DNA of 46,798 nucleotides. It comes from Prevotellaceae bacterium UBA6974. GTDB taxonomy: Bacteria; Bacteroidota; Bacteroidia; Bacteroidales; Bacteroidaceae. Made by a program: the position numbers and the translations under genes. This document shows, piece after piece, positions 15,462 through 23,843 of this stretch. The stretch spans positions 1 to 46,798 of the forward strand of contig DJYQ01000047.1 in assembly GCA_002450165.1 (NCBI GenBank), written 5' to 3'. Numbering within the stretch: position 1 is the first letter of the stretch; every line of letters begins with the position of its first letter. The notes under the pieces are model-generated. The model searched no databases, was not told the origin of the DNA, and saw only the letters and a list, made by a program, of their open reading frames with translations.

Positions 15462-16286
15462 ATGGAACAGGAAATAAAAAAACTGCAGGAAAAACTTGCA
15501 CAGCAACAAAAGCTCGCTTCACTGGGGCTCCTTAGTGCCGGAATTGCACACGAGATACAGAATCCTCTGAATTTCGTCATAAATTTCAGCAAAACGTCAT
15601 CTCACCTGGTGGATGATATCGAAGACATACTGCAAGACCTCTCGGACAAAATCGACCAGGAAGATTGCAAGGAACTTCAGGACATCGCTACTGACCTGAA
15701 AGAAAACATGACCAAAATTCAGGAACACGGACAGCGTGCAATCAGCATAATACAGGGCATCCTGCTCCTGAGCCGCGGCAAAGAGGGAGAAAAGCTTCCC
15801 ACGGACATTCCCTCCCTCTTGCACGAATACATTTGGCTTGCCTATCACGCAATGCGAGCGTTGGACAAAAAATTCAATGTCAGCATCCACGAGACATACC
15901 CTGACAACATGCCCAAAGTCATGATTGTCCCACAAGACTTGTCACGTTCAATACTGAATCTTGCCAACAATGCCTTTTATGCCGTTAACGAACGAGCAAA
16001 AGCCGAGAACAAGGATTTTAATCCTGAATTTGAAATTCAGCTTAAACACAGCGAGAAGGGCATCTCTATTACAATCAGGGACAATGGGTGCGGAATGGAT
16101 GCGGATGTTCAAGGCAAATTATTCCACGAACTGATTACTACCAAGCCCATTGGAAAGGGGACTGGATTAGGGATGAGGATTACGCACGACCTGATTACAC
16201 GCGGTCTGAACGGTACGATTACGTTCCAAAGCGCCGTGAACCAAGGGACAACTTTTCAAATAGACATACCATGCGAACAGTGCTGA
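15462..16286 (+). CDS. Soluble sensor histidine kinase
   Basis: A 274-aa cytoplasmic kinase without membrane segments. A short N-terminal coiled coil (MEQEIKKLQEKLAQQQ) runs into the H-box LLSAGIAHEIQNPLNFVINF with His30. The ATPase core has N-box ILNLANNAFYAV, G1 DNGCGMD, the segment FHELITTKP and G2 GKGTGLGMRI. I chose ATG 15462 because the longer frame overlaps the upstream gene and lacks conserved sequence. It starts 4 nt after the degenerate sensor. The two H-box regions align well outside the His/Glu pair, so they may heterodimerise, with this subunit supplying the phosphoacceptor. The likely target is the REC-PP2C protein. Confidence 0.93.
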   Translation: MEQEIKKLQEKLAQQQKLASLGLLSAGIAHEIQNPLNFVINFSKTSSHLVDDIEDILQDLSDKIDQEDCKELQDIATDLKENMTKIQEHGQRAISIIQGILLLSRGKEGEKLPTDIPSLLHEYIWLAYHAMRALDKKFNVSIHETYPDNMPKVMIVPQDLSRSILNLANNAFYAVNERAKAENKDFNPEFEIQLKHSEKGISITIRDNGCGMDADVQGKLFHELITTKPIGKGTGLGMRITHDLITRGLNGTITFQSAVNQGTTFQIDIPCEQC

Positions 16287-18658
16287 AAACCATAATTCTC
16301 CTTTTTACCTTTGGATTTTGTGCAGACATACTGGCCCAAACAAGTAACAGCGATGAACAAAAACTGTTGGAGCAGGCCGATAATGCATATCAGAACGGAC
16401 ATTTCACTACAGTCGATTCACTTTTGGCCGGTAGTGCTGGCCGTATGCAAATGCAGAATCGCGTCAAGGCATACCGCCTGCTGGCCCTGTCTGCCCTGTA
16501 CACCGACCGTACAGAACTGGCTGAAAGCTATTCTGCAAAACTTCTGGAAACAGACCCCTTTTTCACGGCATACGGTGATACCCAGCGCTTTAACGATATG
16601 TTGGAACGTCTGAAAAAAGGTTCCGAAAAAATCACCACGGCCTCGGCATGGGCCGAGAGCCTGGAAGAAGCCCCCGTTCCGGTTACCCTGATTACCGAGG
16701 ACATGATAATTAACAGCGGAGCCAGGACCCTGCAGGACCTATTGTGTCTGTATGTACCTGGAATGACACGAATCGAGGGCATCGAAAGCAGTGTGTCAAT
16801 GCGAGGCATATACAACATTATGCAAGAGGACATACTCATCATGCAGGATGGTCATCGTCTGAACTCAGGAATGACTAATGCCGCAAGCCCTGACTATCGC
16901 ATCTCCCTTGACAAGATAAAACAGATTGAGGTCCTGCGAGGCCCTGCTTCCTCGCTATATGGAAACGTCGCCCTTGCTGCCGTTGTCAACATAATCACCA
17001 AGCAGGGGTCCGAAATGGAAGGAGGCCAGCTGACGGCAACAGCAGGTATGCACAACAGTTTTGGAGGCAGTGCAGTATATGGACGCGGAAACCTGAAGAG
17101 CGACGTAATGGGATGGGCCAGTGTGTACTATTCCCGAGGAGAGAGATTTGACACCGGAGGCGATATCAGATATATCGGAGGATTCAACCGGAAACCGGCA
17201 TTTGACATCGGTATGAACGCACGCTGGGGAGATGTTTCCATGAATATAACTGCACAACACTCCAAGCAAGTCCCCTTCTACAACATGGTCAGTGCAGGCA
17301 CTGCGTACAACTATGACAAGTATGCATCCAACAACGGCAACAAACCGGGAACCAGCCGTATGACACTAAACGCCTCACTTGACTACAAGCATACCTGGAA
17401 CAAGTTCACCCTTAACGGCTCTGCTTATTTTGGAAGTGAAGACACACAGATTTACAACGTCCTGGGAGACAACATAGACAAGGATTTTTCCCAATTGATG
17501 TACTTTCTGGTTACCGGAACATTTACCGAAGACCCCAGCACCGAGGGAGTATGGCAGGCAGCCAACTGGAAAGACTATACCTTGGGAATCAACGTCAACG
17601 GAAGCCTTCCCTACAAGTGGGGTAGACAGAGAGGTAACATACTGTTTGGATGCCAGTTTGACTATTTCATAATGAATTCGTCATGTTTCAGCCTATGTGA
17701 CGAATATTACAAAGTCAATCTCAGCAACAACCAAGGCATCGATGCCGGCAGCGAATGGTCACTGAGCCCATACTTCCAATGGAAGCACTACTTCACAGAA
17801 AAAGTCATCTTTAACGGAGGATTACGCTTCGACCTCAAAAAAAGATATAGCGGCAATGATATCCGCACGGCATCACCACGAATAGCACTAATCTGGATGC
17901 CAACCTCTGTTTCGACTTTCAAGGTTGGCTATGCACGCAGTTTTGTTGATGCCCCATATCTATACCGCGCCAGCCAGGTAAGGCTGCTGAGCGGCGGAAA
18001 CGACATGTTGCCTCAGTTCCTCAACAGCATACAGATCAGTTCGTTATTTCAATGGAAACCGCTACACTTGAAATGCGAGGTAAACATGTTCTACAATATT
18101 GGCAAGGATCTGGTACAGTATTCTGCCAATAACCTTACAAAGAAGCTGTACCCGTTCACCAATTCAGGAAAACTGACGCAAGGTGGTATCGAGGCAATCC
18201 TGGAATATCACGACAGCAAGACACTGGCAAACATGAACATGACCCTGCAGCACACATTCGACCAGACCAGCGAGTACATGGAAAAGAGTTTGGAACACTG
18301 GATTGGAAACGAATCAAAGTTCATGATGAACCTGACGGCAGGACGGCAACTATACCAAAATCCCCGTGCCGGAGAATTCTGGCTTCGTGCCAACCTGCAT
18401 GTACAAAGCGGAATGTATCTGCTATGGAACAATTACAGCCGGATAATGTACGGACAGCCACCCACAACCATAACCTGGCAAAACGGACAGGTAATGCTCA
18501 ACGCAGGCTTTGACTGGAAGTGGAAAAAGAGACTGACCATATCATTGGATGCCTATAATCTTACCAACGCATTTTATGGCATAGGCACTCTGCTGGAGGC
18601 ACCGATGCCTACCCAAAGTGCGCGATTTATGGCAAAGGTAAAAATCCATATTTTCTAA
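16271..18658 (+). CDS. TonB-dependent receptor with TPR-like N-terminal domain
   Basis: A 795-aa outer-membrane receptor. The chosen start gives a clean signal peptide (MRTVLKTIILLFTFGFCADI, ending LAQ) and overlaps the kinase stop by 16 nt. Residues 30-115 look like tetratricopeptide helices (EQKLLEQADNAYQNGHF, then YRLLALSALYTDRTELAESY), instead of the carboxypeptidase-like or STN domains common in Bacteroidetes receptors. The plug follows (APVPVTLITEDMIINSGART to VLRGPASSLYGNVALAAVVN and ITKQG), then a barrel ending in the aromatic FMAKVKIHIF. No SusD partner is adjacent, so a SusCD glycan role is unlikely. Placement as the last gene of a kinase operon suggests signal input or a regulated uptake target. 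Confidence 0.9.
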   Translation: MRTVLKTIILLFTFGFCADILAQTSNSDEQKLLEQADNAYQNGHFTTVDSLLAGSAGRMQMQNRVKAYRLLALSALYTDRTELAESYSAKLLETDPFFTAYGDTQRFNDMLERLKKGSEKITTASAWAESLEEAPVPVTLITEDMIINSGARTLQDLLCLYVPGMTRIEGIESSVSMRGIYNIMQEDILIMQDGHRLNSGMTNAASPDYRISLDKIKQIEVLRGPASSLYGNVALAAVVNIITKQGSEMEGGQLTATAGMHNSFGGSAVYGRGNLKSDVMGWASVYYSRGERFDTGGDIRYIGGFNRKPAFDIGMNARWGDVSMNITAQHSKQVPFYNMVSAGTAYNYDKYASNNGNKPGTSRMTLNASLDYKHTWNKFTLNGSAYFGSEDTQIYNVLGDNIDKDFSQLMYFLVTGTFTEDPSTEGVWQAANWKDYTLGINVNGSLPYKWGRQRGNILFGCQFDYFIMNSSCFSLCDEYYKVNLSNNQGIDAGSEWSLSPYFQWKHYFTEKVIFNGGLRFDLKKRYSGNDIRTASPRIALIWMPTSVSTFKVGYARSFVDAPYLYRASQVRLLSGGNDMLPQFLNSIQISSLFQWKPLHLKCEVNMFYNIGKDLVQYSANNLTKKLYPFTNSGKLTQGGIEAILEYHDSKTLANMNMTLQHTFDQTSEYMEKSLEHWIGNESKFMMNLTAGRQLYQNPRAGEFWLRANLHVQSGMYLLWNNYSRIMYGQPPTTITWQNGQVMLNAGFDWKWKKRLTISLDAYNLTNAFYGIGTLLEAPMPTQSARFMAKVKIHIF

Positions 18659-18762
18659 TTTACGTCTAAAAGCAACACACTTGAAGTGTACAGACTAAAT
18701 TAAAAAAACATAAAAAAACAAATAAATTACCCTCTTTCTAAGGATATTCCGACTAAAAGTCG

Positions 18763-18770
18763 TAACTTTG
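18763..18770 (+). promoter_or_regulatory. -7 box for ndk
   Basis: TAACTTTG followed by C is a perfect -7 element 57 nt before the ndk ATG. The 100 nt upstream is A-rich and holds only a small palindrome, ACACTT-G-AAGTGT, at 18677-18689, with no U-tract after it. Confidence 0.7.
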
Positions 18771-18827
18771 CTCACGATATTGGTGTATTGTGAGAGTAAT
18801 CGCACAATCACAAGCCGCAAACAAACT

Positions 18828-19289
18828 ATGGAAAAAACCCTTGTTCTACTCAAGCCCAGCACCATTCAGAGGGCCTTGATTGGAGAAATTATAAGCCGCT
18901 TTGAAAAAAAAGGCCTGCGCATAGCCGGAATGAAGATGATGCAACTGGACGATGCCATACTTGAGCAACATTACTCGCACCTTGTCAACAAGCCATTCTT
19001 CCCTTCGCTAAAGGCATCCATGAAGAAGACACCTGTTATCGCAATATGTCTGGAAGGCGTTGATGCAATTGCCGTCGTGCGCTATATCACAGGCTATACC
19101 AATGGCCGCAAGGCAGATGCCGGCACAATCCGCGGCGACTATTGTATGAGCAACCAGCAGAACATCGTGCACGCCTCTGATTCACCCGAAGCGGCCGAGG
19201 CCGAGCTGAAACGCTTCTTTAAGCCGGAAGAAATCCATGACCTGGGAGACCTCAACATGGATCGCCTGTATTCAGTTGACGAGGCATAG
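18828..19289 (+). CDS. ndk: Nucleoside diphosphate kinase
   Basis: Transfers the gamma phosphate between nucleoside triphosphates and diphosphates through a phosphohistidine. At 153 aa it has family length. It starts MEKTLVLLKPSTIQRALIGE, with KADAGTIRGDY and the active-site His in NIVHASDSPEAAEAE. ATG 18828 was chosen over upstream codons because the family begins exactly here and the -7 box is at 18763-18770. Confidence 0.96.
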   Translation: MEKTLVLLKPSTIQRALIGEIISRFEKKGLRIAGMKMMQLDDAILEQHYSHLVNKPFFPSLKASMKKTPVIAICLEGVDAIAVVRYITGYTNGRKADAGTIRGDYCMSNQQNIVHASDSPEAAEAELKRFFKPEEIHDLGDLNMDRLYSVDEA

Positions 19290-19326
19290 CGATGTACACA
19301 CGAAACAGATAAAAATTAAGCAGAAT

Positions 19327-20295
19327 ATGATTTTGAAAAGCAAGAATACAATCAGAACAGTTCTCCTACTCATGGCCATGACGCTTTCCAGCGCAACCTT
19401 TGCACAGGACCGTATGGCCATGGTGGCTCCTGCAGCCAAAAGCATACGCACAATTGACTCACTCAGCATAATACGCATGCTGGAAGAGGAAAATCTTTCC
19501 AATCCGGCCTCTTCTCTATACCCAAACTGGTCAAACAAGTACACCACCCACTATGGTGTTGCACTGCCAAAGGAATACAAGATTGACCTTCGCAGTTTCC
19601 ACATGCCATGTAAGAGCCGTCTTGTCACCAGCCACTACGGTTACAGGGCATCATTCCGTCGCAATCATTACGGGACAGACATTAAGGTCTATGTCGGTGA
19701 CACAATATACGCAGCATTCAGCGGCAAGGTACGTATCGTAGCATACAACGGAAACGGTTATGGCAAATACATCGTTATCCGCCATCCTAACGGACTGGAA
19801 ACAGTATATGGTCACCTTAGCAAACAGCTGTGTGCTCAAGACCAGACAGTCAAAGCCGGACAGCCAATCGGACTTGGAGGCAATACAGGACGTTCGACAG
19901 GCAGTCACCTGCATTTCGAAACACGTTTCCTGGGACAGTTCATCGACCCCGAAAAATTATTTGACTTCGTGGCACAGGATGTTCTCTCAGATTTCTATGT
20001 ATTCCGGAGCAACGGCAAATCGGACCGCGTTACTGCCAGAAGCGAGAAAAACGGAGGAGAAGGCGAAATACTGACCGAAGAACAGGCTCAGATACAGGCT
20101 AAGCAACAGGAGAGCAAGGAGTTTCAGGCCGAGCGCAGACAAAAAGTCCGTTCACGCATACATCGCGTTGCCCGTGGCGAGAGCCTTTCGTCCATTGCAC
20201 GCAAATATGGCATCAGTGTCAGAGATTTGTGCAAGAAGAACAATCTGAGTCAGAAATCAATCTTGCAACCTGGCCAGATTTTGAAATACAGCTGA
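19327..20295 (+). CDS. M23 peptidase with C-terminal LysM domain
   Basis: A 322-aa exported cell-wall endopeptidase. A signal peptide (MILKSKNTIRTVLLLMAMTL, ending in TFAQ) supports the ATG at 19327. The peptidase M23 domain carries the zinc ligands in RRNHYGTDIKV and GSHLHFETRF, with GKYIVIRHPNGLETVYGHL between. A linker rich in Glu/Gln leads to one LysM (about 278-322, HRVARGESLSSIARKYGISV), which binds peptidoglycan. By family it cuts peptide crosslinks in the cell wall. A strong terminator follows at 20324-20351. Confidence 0.93.
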   Translation: MILKSKNTIRTVLLLMAMTLSSATFAQDRMAMVAPAAKSIRTIDSLSIIRMLEEENLSNPASSLYPNWSNKYTTHYGVALPKEYKIDLRSFHMPCKSRLVTSHYGYRASFRRNHYGTDIKVYVGDTIYAAFSGKVRIVAYNGNGYGKYIVIRHPNGLETVYGHLSKQLCAQDQTVKAGQPIGLGGNTGRSTGSHLHFETRFLGQFIDPEKLFDFVAQDVLSDFYVFRSNGKSDRVTARSEKNGGEGEILTEEQAQIQAKQQESKEFQAERRQKVRSRIHRVARGESLSSIARKYGISVRDLCKKNNLSQKSILQPGQILKYS

Positions 20296-20323
20296 ACTCA
20301 GCAAAAGGATAAATACCAGAATT

Positions 20324-20351
20324 AAACCGGTTCCCGGCCGGGAGCCGGTTT
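20324..20351 (+). terminator. Hairpin terminator after the M23 peptidase
   Basis: The two arms AAACCGGTTCCCGG and CCGGGAGCCGGTTT meet with almost no loop and pair over 14 bp with one G-T wobble, followed by TGCTATTATATAG. The high GC content and position 28 nt after the stop support termination, though the U-tract is short. Confidence 0.75.
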
Positions 20352-20370
20352 TGCTATTATATAGTATATA

Positions 20371-20913
20371 ATGGAAACGCGCGAGCAATTTGAGAAAATA
20401 ATGGCAGAATGCCGCACACTCTTCTCCAACAAACTTCACGACTACGGAGCTGCATGGCGCATAATGAGGCCACAGTCCATTACGGACCAAATCTACATCA
20501 AGGCTAATCGCATCCGTTCAATTGAGATGAAGAGAGAAGCCATGGTAGATGAAGGTATCCGGCCAGAGTACATCGCCATTGTCAACTATGCCATAGTAGG
20601 TCTCATACAATTGGAACTTGGTATCTCGGAAACCCCGGACGACATGACGCCACAGGAGGCCATCGAAGCCTATGACCGCTATGCAACCAAGGCCCTGCAA
20701 CTCATGCTCCGCAAAAACCACGACTATGACGAGGCCTGGCGCTCTATGCGCATCTCCAGCTACACCGACCTTATCCTTATGAAAATCTTCCGCACAAAAC
20801 AGATAGAGTCCCTCGGTGGAGAGACGCTCGTATCCGAAGGCATAGATGCAAACTACATGGATATGATGAACTACGCTGTTTTCGGCCTCATAAAACTGAC
20901 ATTCGGTGATTAA
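20371..20913 (+). CDS. DUF1599 domain-containing protein (internally duplicated)
   Basis: A 180-aa protein made of two copies of one unit. The first copy (about 14-86) has NKLHDYGAAWRIMRP, IKANRIRSIE and YIAIVNYAIVGLIQL. The second (about 107-178) has RKNHDYDEAWRSMRI, MKIFRTKQIE and YMDMMNYAVFGLIKL. This matches the DUF1599 family of Bacteroidetes; function is unknown. The conserved HDYxxAWRxMR core with acidic and His residues looks like a binding site, but no reaction is established. It starts 19 nt after the terminator and overlaps the next gene by 8 nt. Confidence 0.88.
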   Translation: METREQFEKIMAECRTLFSNKLHDYGAAWRIMRPQSITDQIYIKANRIRSIEMKREAMVDEGIRPEYIAIVNYAIVGLIQLELGISETPDDMTPQEAIEAYDRYATKALQLMLRKNHDYDEAWRSMRISSYTDLILMKIFRTKQIESLGGETLVSEGIDANYMDMMNYAVFGLIKLTFGD

Positions 20914-22084
20914 ATCCCAGTTTTCCACGCGCCTCAAGGTTACGGCCGCTAATACGTTCCGTACCCTGATGGGAGCTGTATTTGTATTCTCCGGGACAGT
21001 CAAGGTCATCGACCCCCGAGGTACCGAATACAAGATCCTGGATTATACAGCCGCCCTCGGTTTTAACCAAGGTCTGCCCACATACATACCCTTGGCGATA
21101 GCTGTTGCCCTCGCACTGTTGGAATTCTGTCTGGGCATATATCTGCTGTTCGGCATACGCAGGAAGTGGACATCACGCTTAGTTCTGCTTCTGATGATGC
21201 TTTTCACACCATGGTCGCTTTATCTTGCCATAGCTAATCCAGTACATGACTGCGGCTGTTTTGGTGATGCGATACAACTAACCAATTGGCAAACATTCGG
21301 CAAGAACCTGATTCTGCTTACCATTGCATTCATCATATGGAAGTGGCATCATCTGGGAACAAGGCTCATCAGCCAACACAGCCAGTGGCTCGTAGCATTA
21401 TACAGTTGGCTTTTTGGTTTCCTGCTTGCAGGCTATACAATATACACATTGCCCATCATAGACTTCCGTCCATATCATGTAGGAGCGGACCTTACTGAAC
21501 AAATGGCATGGAAGGAAGACGGCAAGACACCACCCATATCCGATCTGATGCTGATGGACATTGAAACAGGACAGGACCTCACAGATAGCATCATAGCAAC
21601 CCCCGGATGGAAATTCCTTATAATATCGCCCAAATTGGACGTAGCCGACGATGGGGTAATGGACCGGCTGGCAGAACTGACCGACTACTGTAAAGACCAC
21701 CACTACATGCTGATATGCATAACCGGAAGCGACATTGACGAAATATCAAACTGGTGTGACATCACTGGAGCCGAATATCCATTTTGCCAAGCCGACGAAA
21801 CAGCCCTCAAGACAGCCATACGCAGCAACCCCGGACTTATACTGCTGAACGGCAGTGTCGTAGAAGGCAAATGGGCATCATCCCAGTTGCCTGGTTATAA
21901 AGAGCTGATTGCACCTGTCGAGAAACTTGAGTGGGCACATCAAAAACAAGAAACAATGAAACAGCACGTAGTGACATTGTTTGGTCTGTACGTCATACCA
22001 CTGCTGCTACTGACCCTATTGGACTACCTCTGGACATTATACCGGAAAAGAAAATATAATTCACAAACCATTAAAAATAAATAA
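20906..22084 (+). CDS. DoxX-like membrane protein (BT_3928 family)
   Basis: A 392-aa inner-membrane protein. The N-terminal half has four hydrophobic segments between about 17 and 145 in the DoxX/MauE layout, including FVFSGTVKVIDPRGTEYK and the Cys motif HDCGCFGDAIQLTNWQTFGK typical of the MauE-like branch. A fifth segment at about 165-185 leads to a soluble region that looks thioredoxin-like in outline but has no CxxC, and a last segment lies near 355-375. Start is GTG at 20906, inside the end of DUF1599. By analogy with MauE a redox role is possible; this is inference. tpiA follows after 1 nt. Confidence 0.85.
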   Translation: MIKSQFSTRLKVTAANTFRTLMGAVFVFSGTVKVIDPRGTEYKILDYTAALGFNQGLPTYIPLAIAVALALLEFCLGIYLLFGIRRKWTSRLVLLLMMLFTPWSLYLAIANPVHDCGCFGDAIQLTNWQTFGKNLILLTIAFIIWKWHHLGTRLISQHSQWLVALYSWLFGFLLAGYTIYTLPIIDFRPYHVGADLTEQMAWKEDGKTPPISDLMLMDIETGQDLTDSIIATPGWKFLIISPKLDVADDGVMDRLAELTDYCKDHHYMLICITGSDIDEISNWCDITGAEYPFCQADETALKTAIRSNPGLILLNGSVVEGKWASSQLPGYKELIAPVEKLEWAHQKQETMKQHVVTLFGLYVIPLLLLTLLDYLWTLYRKRKYNSQTIKNK

Positions 22085-22085
22085 G

Positions 22086-22844
22086 ATGAGAAAGCACATC
22101 GTTGCAGGTAACTGGAAAATGAACAAAAACCTGCAGGAAGGCGTAGCTCTGGCTACGGAGTTGAAAGAGATTCTGGCTGCCGAAAAGCCAAACTGTGATG
22201 TAATCATTGGCACACCGTTTATACACCTTGCCACTGTCAGCGAGTTGTTGAAAGACAGCGTTATCGCTGTTTCTGCCGAGAACTGCGCAAACAAAGCAAG
22301 TGGAGCATATACGGGCGAGGTCAGCGCAGAAATGGTCAAATCAACAGGAGCCGAGTATGTAATCCTTGGACACAGCGAACGTCGTGAGTATTATAACGAA
22401 ACACCCGAGATTCTGAAGGAAAAAGTCGATTTGGCCTTGGCAAATGGACTGAAGGTTATCTTCTGCATCGGAGAATCACTTGAACAACGCGAAGCAAATG
22501 AGCAGGAAGCCGTATGCAAGGCCGAACTCGCAGGCAGCGTATTCCACCTCACTGCAGAACAATGGAAAAACATCGTCATCGCATATGAGCCAATCTGGGC
22601 CATCGGTACAGGCAAGACTGCTACGGCAGAACAGGCCGAGGAAATCCACGCCTACATCCGCTCCTGTGTAGCAGATGTTTACGGCAAGGAGATTGCCGAC
22701 GAGACATCAATCCTGTATGGCGGATCATGCAAGGGCAGCAACGCACCCGAGTTGTTCAGTAAGGAAGATATTGACGGAGGCCTGATTGGCGGAGCATCAC
22801 TGAAGGCAGCAGATTTCAAGGCTATAATCGACGCTTGGAAATAA
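22086..22844 (+). CDS. tpiA: Triose-phosphate isomerase
   Basis: Interconverts dihydroxyacetone phosphate and glyceraldehyde 3-phosphate in glycolysis. At 252 aa it has family length. Substrate-binding Asn and Lys are in AGNWKMNKN, the catalytic His in ILGHSERREYY, the catalytic Glu in AYEPIWAIGTGKTA (the flexible loop), and the phosphate-binding GGSCKGSNAPEL and GGLIGGASL at the end. It lies 1 nt after the DoxX-like gene and 10 nt before the SPOR gene. Confidence 0.97.
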   Translation: MRKHIVAGNWKMNKNLQEGVALATELKEILAAEKPNCDVIIGTPFIHLATVSELLKDSVIAVSAENCANKASGAYTGEVSAEMVKSTGAEYVILGHSERREYYNETPEILKEKVDLALANGLKVIFCIGESLEQREANEQEAVCKAELAGSVFHLTAEQWKNIVIAYEPIWAIGTGKTATAEQAEEIHAYIRSCVADVYGKEIADETSILYGGSCKGSNAPELFSKEDIDGGLIGGASLKAADFKAIIDAWK

Positions 22845-22854
22845 TCACAAAACG

Positions 22855-23331
22855 ATGAAGCACACATTCATCCACAGCATCATAATGGCACTGGTTCTTG
22901 CATTTGCAGCCAGTGCCGCTGTTGATGCCCAGCAAAGGATGCCACGTAAGCGCCTACGTATAGCCGGATGGCGCATTCAAGTGTTTTCAGGGGGCAACAC
23001 ACACAATGACAAAATCGAGGCACAGACCTTGGGCAACCGCGCTCGCATCTGGTATAGCGAACATACCGTCTATACACACTTCAAATCCCCACACTGGACA
23101 TGCCGTATCGGTGATTTCCAGAAACGCGAAGATGCCGAGGAACTATTAAAACAAATGCGTCGCAGTGGCAGGTTCCCCAAAGCCGCCATAATAAAAAGCA
23201 TCATTAACATCTACGAAGACGAGAAAATCAAGGATGAACAAGAACATAGACCAGAACAATCAGACTCTGCCGGAATCGGCCTTGGAGGAGATTCAATCTT
23301 CAATTTACCGGATACTACAGTTATTAGGTGA
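22855..23331 (+). CDS. Exported SPOR-domain protein
   Basis: A 158-aa protein with a signal peptide (MKHTFIHSIIMALVLAFAAS, cleavage near VDAQ) and a single SPOR domain at about 38-120 (WRIQVFSGGNTHNDKIEAQT, then CRIGDFQKREDAEELLKQM). SPOR domains bind denuded peptidoglycan at division sites. After the domain the last 33 codons or so lie inside folE in another frame: the overlap is 98 nt. That tail (EQEHRPEQSDSAGIGLGGDS) looks unstructured and may be only the price of the overlap. Confidence 0.87.
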   Translation: MKHTFIHSIIMALVLAFAASAAVDAQQRMPRKRLRIAGWRIQVFSGGNTHNDKIEAQTLGNRARIWYSEHTVYTHFKSPHWTCRIGDFQKREDAEELLKQMRRSGRFPKAAIIKSIINIYEDEKIKDEQEHRPEQSDSAGIGLGGDSIFNLPDTTVIR

Positions 23332-23830
23332 AGACCCCAAGCGCGAAGGTCTGGTCAAGACACCTTTACGCGTAGCACGCGCTATGGCACGGCTGACACA
23401 AGGCTACACACAGGATCCTGTCGAAATCCTGAACAGTGCCAAGTTCCACGAAGAAGGCTACAACCAGATGGTTATTGTCAAGGATATCAATTTCTATTCC
23501 CTGTGCGAACACCACATGCTCCCATTCTACGGAACCGTCCACATTGCATATATCCCCAACGGCGAGGTTACCGGTCTGAGCAAACTGGCACGTGTTGTAG
23601 ATGTATTCAGTCACCGCCTGCAGATACAGGAACGCATGACCAAGCAGATACGCGAAGCCATCCAGGAAGCACTACATCCCATGGGAGTTATGGTTGTCAT
23701 CGAAGCCCAGCACATGTGTATGCAGATGCGCGGAGTCCAAAAACAAGGCAGCATCACTACCACCAGCGATTTTTCAGGTGCATTCAACCAGGCAAAGACA
23801 CGCGAGGAATTCCTAAGCCTTATAAAATAG
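23234..23830 (+). CDS. folE: GTP cyclohydrolase I
   Basis: Opens GTP to 7,8-dihydroneopterin triphosphate, the first step of folate/pterin synthesis. At 198 aa it shows the zinc-ligand and substrate signatures FYSLCEHHMLPFYGTVHIAY, LSKLARVVDVFSHRLQIQE and EAQHMCMQMRGVQKQGS. Conserved N-terminal sequence (LGEDPKREGLVKTPLRVARA) begins near residue 31, so much of the overlap with the SPOR gene is real whichever start is used. The ATG at 23234 is the first available. It is convergent with dnaG, with only 13 nt between the stops and no visible terminator. Confidence 0.96.
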   Translation: MNKNIDQNNQTLPESALEEIQSSIYRILQLLGEDPKREGLVKTPLRVARAMARLTQGYTQDPVEILNSAKFHEEGYNQMVIVKDINFYSLCEHHMLPFYGTVHIAYIPNGEVTGLSKLARVVDVFSHRLQIQERMTKQIREAIQEALHPMGVMVVIEAQHMCMQMRGVQKQGSITTTSDFSGAFNQAKTREEFLSLIK

Positions 23831-23843
23831 CCCCTTAGGACAA

